Counted from the stretch's first letter, positions 35,566-48,542 are shown. The stretch is 64,000 nucleotides of DNA from Meghimatium bilineatum (GCA_034231615.1 CM067298.1:60108387-60172386); one strand, 5' to 3'. Translations and numbers: made by a program. Notes: generated by a model from the sequence alone, not told the origin.

Positions 35566-37523
35566 CTTTGAACAATAAAATAGCACAATTATAGAAGTGA
35601 TATTCATCATCTAGAAAATGTATGAAAATACTGACAGAACTATGGCCGTTAAAAAAGTTTCAGAACTGTTTGACTTGTCAGACAAATGTGATATCATAGA
35701 ATCATCCAGTTAGTGACTCTATATATTAGTGACTTTCCTTAGTAAGCTAACATTTTCATGTTTTTTGTTACTTAGTTATCTTCCAGTTAAATTTTTACTT
35801 ATACACAGATTGTATTGTATCATGCATTTCTCAGGATGTATTTTTATGAGCAAATAATTTTGGGACCCAGAAAGGGAGCAAAGAATATTAGCACTGTCAT
35901 CTATTATATGTCTTATTCAGAGCATGTGAAGAACTAGGGTCGGAGCTTGCATATGGACCACCTCTTCCTGTTGTCATCAGAGTGAGTTCGAAGCTTGAGC
36001 TAAGATATTCGATATATCTATCTATTTGATAAACCCTTTGTTGCCTTTTAGGCTCAGGGGTAGAAAAGTATTCTGGAGATGGTCCTCGTGTGTGCTGAGT
36101 ATATTGGGGATTTTGTCGCCTCTTATATTTCGGGGGTACATTGTTTTCATGGTCGGCCTCTAGGTTTACCATCACTGTATCTGTATAGCATAGCTTGCTG
36201 TGGTATGATGTCTGATGGTAGTCTGCTGATGTGTGCAAACCATTTGATCGGTTGAATATATTCCAAGATTGGGGTGGTGCCAGTTTTTTGTCTACTGTCC
36301 TCATTCTTCAATCTGTCTCTTAGTGATATTCCTAGGATTCTGCGTAAGCATGCCGTTTCAGCTGCCTCAAGATTACGTTTGTCTTGTGCTGTCGTTGTCC
36401 ATGATTGGCTTTGTGATAGCACATCATTGGCATAGTTATCGTTTTTAATAGTGTTATTTTGGTGTTTAAATCTACATTTTTGTTTCTGAAGATTAGTGTC
36501 ATTTACCCTGGGGCTTTGTATGCTTTACTACATCTATTGTGTATTTCTTTGCTGCTCTTGTCATCTGCTATGATATTGCTTTCTAGGTATGTGAATTCTG
36601 TCACTATTTAAGTCTGCTATTTCCAATATATATATTGTTTTTTTTCTATTCTTCCTATCTCATTATTTCTGTCTTTTCTATATTTATCTTCATGTTAAAT
36701 GTTTGGCATGTTTGATGTAATATGTCTATTTGTCTTTGTAGTTGCTCTTCTGGTGAGACTGTTCAACAACATTTTACTTTCTTATATAAGAATAAGTGTT
36801 TTTAGGTCTAGCGCTGATTTCATATTTGTGAATTTACATTTTTTGAAAACCATTATAAGTTTTCTTATTCAGGCGGCATGCAGTATATGTATGAGGTAAT
36901 CCAAGCACATTGAACTCAATGCTCTGTACATTTTAACTATTTACATGTTGAAATGAATGATCAGCATGGATGCATAGGAAAATAACTAACAATCTCAAAT
37001 ATGTAAACTTTTACACCCTTATATTTCCAATTTTCATGCTTTGTTTCTGGATTTAAGTGGTTCACTTTTAATGTATTTCAGTATATATATATCTGCATAT
37101 ATCTTTAGCAACCATAAATAAAACACAATAAATAAATTATACAGCTCCTCATTACATGCTTGTATGCTGAGAATTATTTTTTAAACACAACTGTCTTCTG
37201 ATTATTACTTCAACTATTTACTGTTTTCCTGGCTATAATGTTAAGCTATCCAAAATATTTTTTGTTGTTGCTTATTCTCACTTTCATCTAAAGTGACATT
37301 ATTTTTCTAGCTAATATCAACTTTAAAAGTATACAATCCTTCTACATAAATTTTGAAAATCAACACAGAAAAGAGAAAGATCTTGGTTAATAGAATAAAT
37401 GCAGGAATGCAGACCAACATCATGATGAATACTTTCAAATACCTCTGATCTAGCATATTCAACTATAGAAATTGCAAAGCAGAATTATATATAAGACTGG
37501 AGATGGCTTTAGCTTTTATGTCA

Positions 37524-37971
37524 TTCATTCATTTTCCTTTTGCACTGAAGTTAGTGCATAGAGAAGATATCAGATGTCTCCAATTCTGTCTGTTCAAAGC
37601 TATTTTGTGCAGTTCTTGAATGGTATGGATATTGATTGCTTTACTTTCTCTAAGTATTGTTCTTCTGAGTTTTTCTTTTGGTCTACCCCTGGCTCTTTTG
37701 CCTGTAGGTATCCATTCAAAAGATTGGTGGTGTATTCTGTTGGTGTCTGCACATAGGACATGCCCGATGTAGGACCAACAGCGTTTTCTTATAACATCTA
37801 TGATTAAATTTTGATGTGTCTCTTCTCTGATTTTATCATTCAATTTGAATTCACTCCAATGGGTGTTAGTTATCCTACGAAGACATTTGTTCTCGAAACT
37901 CAGTAATTTCTTTTCTGAAGATAAAGAGCTTTTCCAGCTCTCACATCCATATGATAGCACCAGAAATTATA
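37524..37971 (-). mobile_element. Nested LINE family R2 tail, unit 7
   Basis: Same insertion as in unit 1. His variant. Confidence 0.88.
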
Positions 37972-38523
37972 TTTTATGTCAAAGTTAAACATAATTTGGA
38001 AAAGTAACATCAGTGTTATAAAGGCTTTCGAAATGCAGTGCTATAGAAGAGTCCTGAGAGTACCATGGACAGCAAAAAAGACCAACCAAGACATGCTAAG
38101 AAAAATTAACGTTCAAGAAGGCTGTTTTTTAAACACCATATTGAGAAGGAAGTTAGTACTTAGAATACAAATGCTTCAGTATCAGTATATAGTGATATCA
38201 GTATCAAAATGGTGGTAAATTATTACTATACTATCATTTACGTTTCTCAGTTATGAAGTTTACATTTCCATGTACGTTTTAATATGTTCATTCTCAAACT
38301 CCTGCTGAACCTCTCTTATAACTGGAAAATGGTCACCAGATTATCAGTAAGATGTAGTCTATAGAACTATTTTGTTGTCAGTTTTTATTTGAGCAAGTGG
38401 CCAGACTTCTGCTGTAACATATTGAAATTGATATTTGCAGAAATCTCTTTATTTGTTAAATTTTCAGCATGAAACAGTGTACATTCAAGACTTGCAGTTG
38501 CAAATTATAAATATAATAGACAT

Positions 38524-39108
38524 CTATACAACTGTTCTGTTAGCAGGTAGCATGAATTGCATGTCAGCCAAAGCGTAGGCTGTGACTGTCCAAACTGCAG
38601 TACAAAGGTCCATTATATCAGGATTTTGGACAGTCATAGTATCCCCATTACTATGATGGAAGTAAAAATATGTGGAAGTATCAATCTTTATACTGCCACC
38701 TGGGACACCAATTGTTGGCCATTGATCCACATCTGACAGACTAGCTCCATTATCCACTGTTGTTGCATTAAGCCTACTCAAAAGTGTTATTGCTAAATAT
38801 TGCATAATTTTCATAGCTTCATTAGAACCTGTGAACTGTAAGCCTTCTGGCTTAAAAGTCCCCATATCCGATTCCATTACAATATCCATATTAATGGATT
38901 CATTCTTATGTTTGTTGAAGTAATCAATGCCACCCCACAAACCAAGCTCTTCACATGTCCATAATACAACACGCAGAGTTCTTTTTGGTCTCAAACCAAG
39001 CTGTCGTATAATAGATAATGCCTCCCATGAAATAAAAGCTCCTCCTCCATCATCCATAGCTCCTTGACCAACATCCCAACTGTCCAAGTGACCACTGACC
39101 AGAACAAC
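38524..39108 (-). CDS. CPQ: Extra copy of CPQ terminal exon (array unit 7)
   Basis: Intact acceptor, 195-codon reading frame including stop, and AATAAA signal at 38448-38453, all at the same offsets as the proximal copy. The protein is identical. It has no exons 1-5 of its own, so it would need read-through and exon choice, or independent transcription, to be used. Confidence 0.8.
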   Translation of the reverse strand, partial: VVLVSGHLDSWDVGQGAMDDGGGAFISWEALSIIRQLGLRPKRTLRVVLWTCEELGLWGGIDYFNKHKNESINMDIVMESDMGTFKPEGLQFTGSNEAMKIMQYLAITLLSRLNATTVDNGASLSDVDQWPTIGVPGGSIKIDTSTYFYFHHSNGDTMTVQNPDIMDLCTAVWTVTAYALADMQFMLPANRTVV

Positions 39109-41066
39109 CTTTGAACAATAAAATAGCACAATTATAGAAGTGATATTCATCATCTAGAAAATGTATGAAAATACTGACAGAACTATGGCCGTTAAAAAAG
39201 TTTCAGAACTGTTTGACTTGTCAGACAAATGTGATATCATAGAATCATCCAGTTAGTGACTCTATATATTAGTGACTTTCCTTAGTAAGCTAACATTTTC
39301 ATGTTTTTTGTTACTTAGTTATCTTCCAGTTAAATTTTTACTTATACACAGATTGTATTGTATCATGCATTTCTCAGGATGTATTTTTATGAGCAAATAA
39401 TTTTGGGACCCAGAAAGGGAGCAAAGAATATTAGCACTGTCATCTATTATATGTCTTATTCAGAGCATGTGAAGAACTAGGGTCGGAGCTTGCATATGGA
39501 CCACCTCTTCCTGTTGTCATCAGAGTGAGTTCGAAGCTTGAGCTAAGATATTCGATATATCTATCTATTTGATAAACCCTTTGTTGCCTTTTAGGCTCAG
39601 GGGTAGAAAAGTATTCTGGAGATGGTCCTCGTGTGTGCTGAGTATATTGGGGATTTTGTCGCCTCTTATATTTCGGGGGTACATTGTTTTCATGGTCGGC
39701 CTCTAGGTTTACCATCACTGTATCTGTATAGCATAGCTTGCTGTGGTATGATGTCTGATGGTAGTCTGCTGATGTGTGCAAACCATTTGATCGGTTGAAT
39801 ATATTCCAAGATTGGGGTGGTGCCAGTTTTTTGTCTACTGTCCTCATTCTTCAATCTGTCTCTTAGTGATATTCCTAGGATTCTGCGTAAGCATGCCGTT
39901 TCAGCTGCCTCAAGATTACGTTTGTCTTGTGCTGTCGTTGTCCATGATTGGCTTTGTGATAGCACATCATTGGCATAGTTATCGTTTTTAATAGTGTTAT
40001 TTTGGTGTTTAAATCTACATTTTTGTTTCTGAAGATTAGTGTCATTTACCCTGGGGCTTTGTATGCTTTACTACATCTATTGTGTATTTCTTTGCTGCTC
40101 TTGTCATCTGCTATGATATTGCTTTCTAGGTATGTGAATTCTGTCACTATTTAAGTCTGCTATTTCCAATATATATATTGTTTTTTTTCTATTCTTCCTA
40201 TCTCATTATTTCTGTCTTTTCTATATTTATCTTCATGTTAAATGTTTGGCATGTTTGATGTAATATGTCTATTTGTCTTTGTAGTTGCTCTTCTGGTGAG
40301 ACTGTTCAACAACATTTTACTTTCTTATATAAGAATAAGTGTTTTTAGGTCTAGCGCTGATTTCATATTTGTGAATTTACATTTTTTGAAAACCATTATA
40401 AGTTTTCTTATTCAGGCGGCATGCAGTATATGTATGAGGTAATCCAAGCACATTGAACTCAATGCTCTGTACATTTTAACTATTTACATGTTGAAATGAA
40501 TGATCAGCATGGATGCATAGGAAAATAACTAACAATCTCAAATATGTAAACTTTTACACCCTTATATTTCCAATTTTCATGCTTTGTTTCTGGATTTAAG
40601 TGGTTCACTTTTAATGTATTTCAGTATATATATATCTGCATATATCTTTAGCAACCATAAATAAAACACAATAAATAAATTATACAGCTCCTCATTACAT
40701 GCTTGTATGCTGAGAATTATTTTTTAAACACAACTGTCTTCTGATTATTACTTCAACTATTTACTGTTTTCCTGGCTATAATGTTAAGCTATCCAAAATA
40801 TTTTTTGTTGTTGCTTATTCTCACTTTCATCTAAAGTGACATTATTTTTCTAGCTAATATCAACTTTAAAAGTATACAATCCTTCTACATAAATTTTGAA
40901 AATCAACACAGAAAAGAGAAAGATCTTGGTTAATAGAATAAATGCAGGAATGCAGACCAACATCATGATGAATACTTTCAAATACCTCTGATCTAGCATA
41001 TTCAACTATAGAAATTGCAAAGCAGAATTATATATAAGACTGGAGATGGCTTTAGCTTTTATGTCA

Positions 41067-41514
41067 TTCATTCATTTTCCTTTTGCACTGAAGTTAGTGC
41101 ATAGAGAAGATATCAGATCTCTCCAATTCTGTCTGTTCAAAGCTATTTTGTGCAGTTCTTGAATGGTATGGATATTGATTGCTTTACTTTCTCTAAGTAT
41201 TGTTCTTCTGAGTTTTTCTTTTGGTCTACCCCTGGCTCTTTTGCCTGTAGGTATCCATTCAAAAGATTGGTGGTGTATTCTGTTGGTGTCTGCACATAGG
41301 ACATGCCCAATGTAGGACCAACAGCGTTTTCTTATAACATCTATGATTAAATTTTGATGTGTCTCTTCTCTGATTTTATCATTCAATTTGAATTCACTCC
41401 AATGGGTGTTAGTTATCCTACGAAGACATTTGTTCTCGAAACTCAGTAATTTCTTTTCTGAAGATAAAGAGCTTTTCCAGCTCTCACATCCATATGATAG
41501 CACCAGAAATTATA
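41067..41514 (-). mobile_element. Nested LINE family R2 tail, unit 8
   Basis: Same insertion as in unit 1. Asp variant, plus a private G-to-A change near 41310. Confidence 0.88.
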
Positions 41515-41990
41515 TTTTATGTCAAAGTTAAACATAATTTGGAAAAGTAACATCAGTGTTATAAAGGCTTTCGAAATGCAGTGCTATAGAAGAGTCCTGA
41601 GAGTACCATGGACAGCAAAAAAGACCAACCAAGACATGCTAAGAAAAATTAACGTTCAAGAAGGCTGTTTTTTAAACACCATATTGAGAAGGAAGTTAGT
41701 ACTTAGAATACAAATGCTTCAGTATCAGTATATAGTGATATCAGTATCAAAATGGTGGTAAATTATTACTATACTATCATTTACGTTTCTCAGTTATGAA
41801 GTTTACATTTCCATGTACGTTTTAATATGTTCATTCTCAAACTCCTGCTGAACCTCTCTTATAACTGGAAAATGGTCACCAGATTATCAGTAAGATGTAG
41901 TCTATAGAACTATTTTGTTGTCAGTTTTTATTTGAGCAAGTGGCCAGACTTCTGCTGTAACATATTGAAATTGATATTTGCAGAAATCTC

Positions 41991-41996
41991 TTTATT
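41991..41996 (-). promoter_or_regulatory. Polyadenylation signal AATAAA of proximal CPQ terminal exon
   Basis: AATAAA lies 71 nt after the stop codon on the minus strand, in ACAAATAAAGAGATTTC. The same site follows every exon copy at 3543-bp steps (17190, 20733, 24276, 27819, 31362, 34905, 38448). Normal use would end the transcript before the other copies. Confidence 0.75.
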
Positions 41997-42066
41997 TGTT
42001 AAATTTTCAGCATGAAACAGTGTACATTCAAGACTTGCAGTTGCAAATTATAAATATAATAGACAT

Positions 42067-42651
42067 CTATACAACTGTTCTGTTAGCAGGTAGCATGAAT
42101 TGCATGTCAGCCAAAGCGTAGGCTGTGACTGTCCAAACTGCAGTACAAAGGTCCATTATATCAGGATTTTGGACAGTCATAGTATCCCCATTACTATGAT
42201 GGAAGTAAAAATATGTGGAAGTATCAATCTTTATACTGCCACCTGGGACACCAATTGTTGGCCATTGATCCACATCTGACAGACTAGCTCCATTATCCAC
42301 TGTTGTTGCATTAAGCCTACTCAAAAGTGTTATTGCTAAATATTGCATAATTTTCATAGCTTCATTAGAACCTGTGAACTGTAAGCCTTCTGGCTTAAAA
42401 GTCCCCATATCCGATTCCATTACAATATCCATATTAATGGATTCATTCTTATGTTTGTTGAAGTAATCAATGCCACCCCACAAACCAAGCTCTTCACATG
42501 TCCATAATACAACACGCAGAGTTCTTTTTGGTCTCAAACCAAGCTGTCGTATAATAGATAATGCCTCCCATGAAATAAAAGCTCCTCCTCCATCATCCAT
42601 AGCTCCTTGACCAACATCCCAACTGTCCAAGTGACCACTGACCAGAACAAC
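42067..42651 (-). CDS. CPQ: CPQ terminal exon, proximal copy (array unit 8)
   Basis: This copy lies nearest to exons 1-5 and is the expected last exon of the normal transcript. The acceptor is TTGTTCAAAG|GTTGTTCTG. It encodes 194 residues holding the complete catalytic centre: H288, D290, D300, E334, E335, D362 and H432/433 in full-protein numbering. It ends MLPANRTVV. An AATAAA signal lies 71 nt after the stop (41991-41996, reverse strand). Its protein sequence is identical to that of the seven copies downstream. Confidence 0.92.
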   Translation of the reverse strand, partial: VVLVSGHLDSWDVGQGAMDDGGGAFISWEALSIIRQLGLRPKRTLRVVLWTCEELGLWGGIDYFNKHKNESINMDIVMESDMGTFKPEGLQFTGSNEAMKIMQYLAITLLSRLNATTVDNGASLSDVDQWPTIGVPGGSIKIDTSTYFYFHHSNGDTMTVQNPDIMDLCTAVWTVTAYALADMQFMLPANRTVV

Positions 42652-43486
42652 CTTTGAACAATAAAATAGCACAATTATAGAAGTGATATTCATCATCTAG
42701 AAAATGTATGAAAATACTGACAGAACTATGGCCATTAAAAAAGTTTCAGAACTGTTTGACTTGTCAGACAAATGTGATATCATAGAATCATCCAGTTAGT
42801 GACTCTATATATTAGTGACTTTCCTTAGTAAGCTAACATTTTCATGTTTTTTGTTACTTAGTTATCTTCCAGTTAAATTTTTACTTATACACAGATTGTA
42901 TTGTATCATGCATTTCTCAGGATGTATTTTTATGAGCAAATAATTTTGGGACCCAGAAAGGGAGCAAAGAATATTAGCACAGTCATCTATTATAAGTTGG
43001 AAACACTCTGACAGAACAAAATGATATTATGCTAATGTGGAGAGAGTATTGCAAAGAAATTAACACAGAGCCATCCCAAAATAATTTAGAGCACCAACCA
43101 AACATAAAAAGAAGCACACAGGAACCCCAGGAACAAAAGAACCATTAAGGACAGAAATTGACAGCCTGAATGGGGAAAAGCAGAAGGATGCAACAAAATA
43201 ACAGCTGAAATTATTTATCAGTTAGGCTCCAAGATCTGGACAGAAACTTGGCCAGGTGATCGGAAAAGATGTGTGTGTGTGTGCATGTGTGTATATGTAT
43301 GTATATATATATGTATGTGTATATGTATATATGTGTGTGTATGCATGTGTGTGTATGTATGTGCATGTGTATGTATATATATGTGTGTATATGTATGTAT
43401 GTACACACACACACACACATATATACATATACACATACATACACATATACATACATACATACATACATACATACATACATACATAC

Positions 43487-43533
<47 letters not shown>

Positions 43534-43564
43534 ATACATATATATATGTCATACATATATATAT

Positions 43565-43642
<78 letters not shown>

Positions 43643-46600
43643 AAGAACTGGACGCAATATTTATAGATCAAGAGAAGGCGTTTGATAGTCAACAGGGACG
43701 TACTATGGGAAACTCTAGAAATGTATTGTATCAAAGGACAACTGCTAGAAAGTATAAGATCTTTGTATAAGAACTGCCAATGTGTAGTAAGAACATCAGA
43801 TGGTATCACAGATGCATTTGCTACAAAAACGAGAGTGCGTCAAGGTTGCGTGGTCTCACCTTTGCTATTCAATATATACATAGACAGAATAATAAAAGAG
43901 GAAACAAGTACAGAGGGCAACATCACCGATTCAGAACAAGAAAACTCAGAGTAACTAAATAATGAAATAAATGAACTACTTTTCGCAGACGATCAGAGCC
44001 TCATATACGAACACGAAGGACAACTACAAAATCATGTTAGTTCACTATCTGCAATATGTAGATAATACAACATTAAGATCAATACACAAAAGACAGAAAC
44101 TATGAAAATATGCAGTACATAAATTCCACTAAACATACAGATAGACAATATAGGAGTAAAACAAGTAACAGAGTTCAAATATCTCAGTAGTATTTTTACA
44201 GAAAATGGAAGCTTCGATAGAGGAATAGAGATGAGATGTCAAAAGGCAAATGCAGTAACATACCAACTGTCAACACTACTTCTTCACCCCAAGATCGAGA
44301 TGGAAGTTAAGAGACAAATGATCTACAGTATATTCCTACCAACACTGTGTTACCAGTGCCAAACCTGGTCTCTCTCATCTTCACATTATAGAAAGATAGT
44401 GACATGTGAGATGAAATGCTTGAGGCAAGCTACTGGGGCCACCAGGCTTGATGGATTACGAAATGAATATATCTGGGAAAAAATAGGTATAATATCTTGT
44501 ACAGATTACATAGAGAGAGAACAGATCATGTGGTTTGGCCATATTATGAGAATGCATCACGAAAAGTTGCCCGTACAAGCATATAACCAAATGAGATCAG
44601 GGTACAAAGCCAGAGGAAGACCACGGAAAAGATGGATAGAAAACGTTAACGACATCCTGAACAGACATGATCATAGCACAGCCGAGGCCACATATCTGAC
44701 TTTAGAACGCAAGCTCGAGCTCCAATCACCCATATGCTTAATGGCAAGAGTGGATCACAAAGCACCTGGGAATAGACAATAGACACATATACCAAAAAGC
44801 AGGGATCTGCAATCAATTATGCTCCAACTATAGAACAACCTCACTAATAAGTCTATTGTCTATCCCCAGGTGAATGATTGTTGATTTTTGAATTCTGAAA
44901 TTAATAGACTACTCAATAACAGAGGACCAATAAACTTACTGCAAAGAAAGAATCAAAACATCATTTCCAGCTAGAACTTACATATTTGGTTGAACTATAT
45001 TGTACAAAAACAGAAACCCAACTTTTTTGAAGTTACTTTTGTAAAAGATATTCTCTGATTTGACAACATTCAACCTATCAACTGTGTCCACCTAGTCATT
45101 ACCTTCTCGTGGTTAACTGAATTGTACTCACCTCATGGTTCATGAGGTCATGAAAGAGGTCAATGTAAAAAAAAACATTTTTGGCAATAACTAGTGACAG
45201 GTTCATGAGAATCCAGTGAGACTTAATAAACACAAAACTCTCTGACCATATTATTGAATGCCTATAAAAGATTGACAGTCCTGAAATAAATTCAGTTGAA
45301 AATTAAATGCGCAAGTATGGTTCATCTCACTACAGAACAACGATACATCTTCATTGGACAGGCTGGAAAATCACAAAGTGTAGTGGCCAGACAATTTAAT
45401 GCAGTTAGAAGCACCATTAGTCGCCTTTAGGGGTGATTTTAACAAACTGGCTCAGTGGCAGCGCAGTGGAAGACCCAGAGTCACAACTCCTGCCGAATAC
45501 CGCTTCATATGGCTGTGTCATCTCAGGAATCAATTTGCATTTGCATCCTACAGATTCCACTCAATGCCAGCAGCTCGTAGAATTTCAGATAATAGGTCAG
45601 GAACCGGCTACACGATGCTGGTCTTTGGGCTAGAAGACCCATCAGAGCTCCTGTTCTTACAGAGTAGCATCGCCAGAACTGACTGCAGTGGATGAACCAG
45701 TATCGTTAATGGACCATTGGGAATGACTAGATACTGGTTTGGTTTAGTTATTAATTATTTTTTTTTGCTCCAACAAAACAATAAATGGAGAAAACTCTTC
45801 TCAGGCCATGAGTGCTATGCCCAGAACAACGTTGATGAGGCTCCTCCATATGGTGGTGTGAGGTGTACTGATGTGGTGGGGGTGATCAACTTCATCGGAA
45901 GAAGAGACTTGGTGCAAATTGAAGGATGCCTGAATGCAGAACGACACATTGCTGACTTTGTTCGTCCTTTTATGTTCCAATTATGGCTGCATGAGGTCAA
46001 TTTTTCAGCAGGATAACACTATATCTCATGTGGCACAATTCATAACCCAGTTTCTTGCTGACAACAATATCCAGACCATTCCGTGGCCAGCCATGTCCTT
46101 AATAGAACACTTATGGGATGAACTTGACAGCTGACACCGCCAGTGAGATGTGGTTCCAGCCAATCTCAGACAGTTTTCTCTTGCACTGCGGTCATCCCAA
46201 GAAGGAAGAGTCAGCAGCCATCCCAGGACAACAGACCCAATGGCTAATAGATCCATGTCAAAGAGATATAGTTTTCTGATAGAGGCTAGAGGAGGCCATA
46301 CACCGTACTGAAACAGAGCTTCAGTCATCAAAGAATAAAAGTCCAATCCAACTTTAAGGAATATCATTTCAATGTTAATGTCTGAAAGGCTCTTCATGCC
46401 AATTCAACACACATTAATTCCGCAAAATACAATTTTAGCACACGTTTGAAATTTGGTGTCCATTAGCACTGCAATAATATTGCATTTCTTTTTTTGAACA
46501 GTACATAATTTGTACAGAGTAAACTCAATTATAGAAATTGTAATTACCCTATGAGGGAGAACTTGAAGCCATGAATAAAAGAAGAAAAGGACGGAAACTT

Positions 46601-47970
46601 CATGAAAACAATCATCGTTAATGAAACATGGGTCTATGAATAGGACATGGCTACTGATGTTTTAATATAGGAGAGCATTTCCAAAGAGACAAGAATTACT
46701 AGATTTCAGGGTTTACATAAATTAATTTTTAAAACGTTTAGGAACTTTTGAGCAAACATCTACACAATCTCTTAAAATTGGTAGTATATCCTATTCAGGA
46801 CATAGCCTTCAATGCAGCATTATTTGGCTGTAGTGATTTTATAGGTAATATAAATACATTCAGCAGTTTGCCATTGCTTTCTAAACTGTCCAGATACACA
46901 ATTGACTGTAGCGAGGTTTGAACCAGTACCTTGGCCATCACAGATTCGCCACCATAGAGCTGGACACACAATCCCTTACATATCAAAATAGTATATATCA
47001 CATTACACTATCTGATCACATAAACTAAAGGTTATCATGTCTACCTCTTCAGGGAAAGAATGTCCTTTGATTTCACCAACAACATTGTATGATACTACAT
47101 CGGGCAGGGACTGGGCCTCCATGTATAAAGAGATAGTAATGTTTTCTCCTCTCTGTGACATTCTCCAGAAAAGCTCAGCATCTTCTACAGTTATACAAGC
47201 ACCAGGTATCTGGAATTATAAGAACAGGCATGACATTAGATGTCTTTTCAACACATGAAGCCTACATGAGAGGCAATTAAAAGGAAGAGGCTATTATTTT
47301 GGATATTCTTTAGGTGACAACATTCTTTTCAAGCATAGTCTACTATAGATGTTCTGAACTTCTTGTGAATGTTGGAAGTCAGTCTTTTGTTGGCCAAGAA
47401 CATGTTCAAACACTCTGGGATGTCTTCCATTACTAATTTTTCTACATGAGTATAGATGACGGAACCAGTTTTAGACTATGTAAGTGGCTATCTAGTCCGT
47501 TATGTCCTTTCCAATGTAATCATGTTTGCACTGTATGTCCAAATGAGCACAGAGGTGATGGAACCAGTCTTATGCTATATAACTTTCTGTTTAGTCTGTT
47601 GTGTCCTGACCTGGTGCAGAAGATAATAACTTGTTTGGCTTTTGTGAGATAATTATAGTTGTCTTTTGGGTGGTCAATTTTTCACATAGCTTTGATGAGG
47701 ATCCTCTTTTCCCGGAAGGTGATTTCTTGGTCTATTTATTCTTGTGTTGTTCCGCATTTTTCTAGCATATCTGCCTTTTTTCATTTCCTGGTATACCACA
47801 ATGGGATGATATCCACTGTATCACTACCCTTCTTTGGTGCTAACTTCTCAGAGCTTTTTTCAAATCAGAGTTGCTTTACTAACACAGACGAAAGGAAATA
47901 TACAGTTTATAACTTCTGTCATCTCACATGAGAATCTTCAATAAATTGTGAAACCTTTTTAAAATGTATA

Positions 47971-48010
<40 letters not shown>

Positions 48011-48501
48011 ATGATTTGACACTTTTGTGCCTCGCAGAGTAAGGGGTACAAGAGATCTCTGGAGATCGTCTCCCTGTGTGCTATTTGTAGGCTTGTTCTC
48101 ATAGCTTCTTTGATTTCTGTGGTCCATCTTTTACATGACCTTCCTCTGGCTTTAATAGGCATGGTGTCTATGTGTCATAGTTATTTGTGGAATATGATCT
48201 GTTGGTAGTCTCAACGCGTGTGAAAACCACATAGTCTGTTTTCTCTTGATATATTCTAATACTGGAATTGTTTTGGTTATCTGTCTGATGTTATCATTTC
48301 TATTCTATCTCTTAACTCTTAGTGGGCCAGGGGCAAAACCATAATTTTTTCAGGCTTTTTATAATCATAAAATGTTACATACTATTGTTACTAAATGTTT
48401 CAAAAATTGCTAAAATATAATCTTAGAACACGATCCATAAATGAAAGCCTTCAGTAACTCAATGTTTCACAGATTTACATTCGTTAAACATAATATTACT
48501 G

Positions 48502-48542
<41 letters not shown>

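Larger units (their letters stand above)
14651..42993. repeat. Tandem array of eight 3543-bp units, each with the CPQ last exon
   Basis: Every landmark recurs at exactly 3543 bp, from 14661 (AGAGCATGTGAAGAAC) onward. Units: 14651-18193, 18194-21736, 21737-25279, 25280-28822, 28823-32365, 32366-35908, 35909-39451 and 39452-42993. Order inside a unit (+ coordinates): LINE tail (-), spacer, 5' part of a + LINE tail, nested LINE tail (-), rest of the + LINE tail, SINE-like piece (-), poly(A) signal, CPQ exon (-), intron piece, dispersed-repeat head at the junction. Homology stops at 14650 on the left and 42993 on the right. Units differ at only a handful of sites, except that the first ~750 bp of unit 1 carries about ten changes. 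Confidence 0.97.

Noticed and set aside
14651-42993. Array as pure assembly duplication
   Set aside because: Not fully excluded, but unit-specific and reshuffled variants are not expected from simple stutter of one sequence. Long reads would settle it.
43211-43770. Overlapping ORFs rich in YI, TH and CV repeats on both strands
   Set aside because: Low-complexity translation of a compound dinucleotide and tetranucleotide microsatellite.
44231-44782. 183-codon ORF as an independent gene
   Set aside because: It is the C-terminus of the degenerate family C reverse transcriptase that begins upstream.
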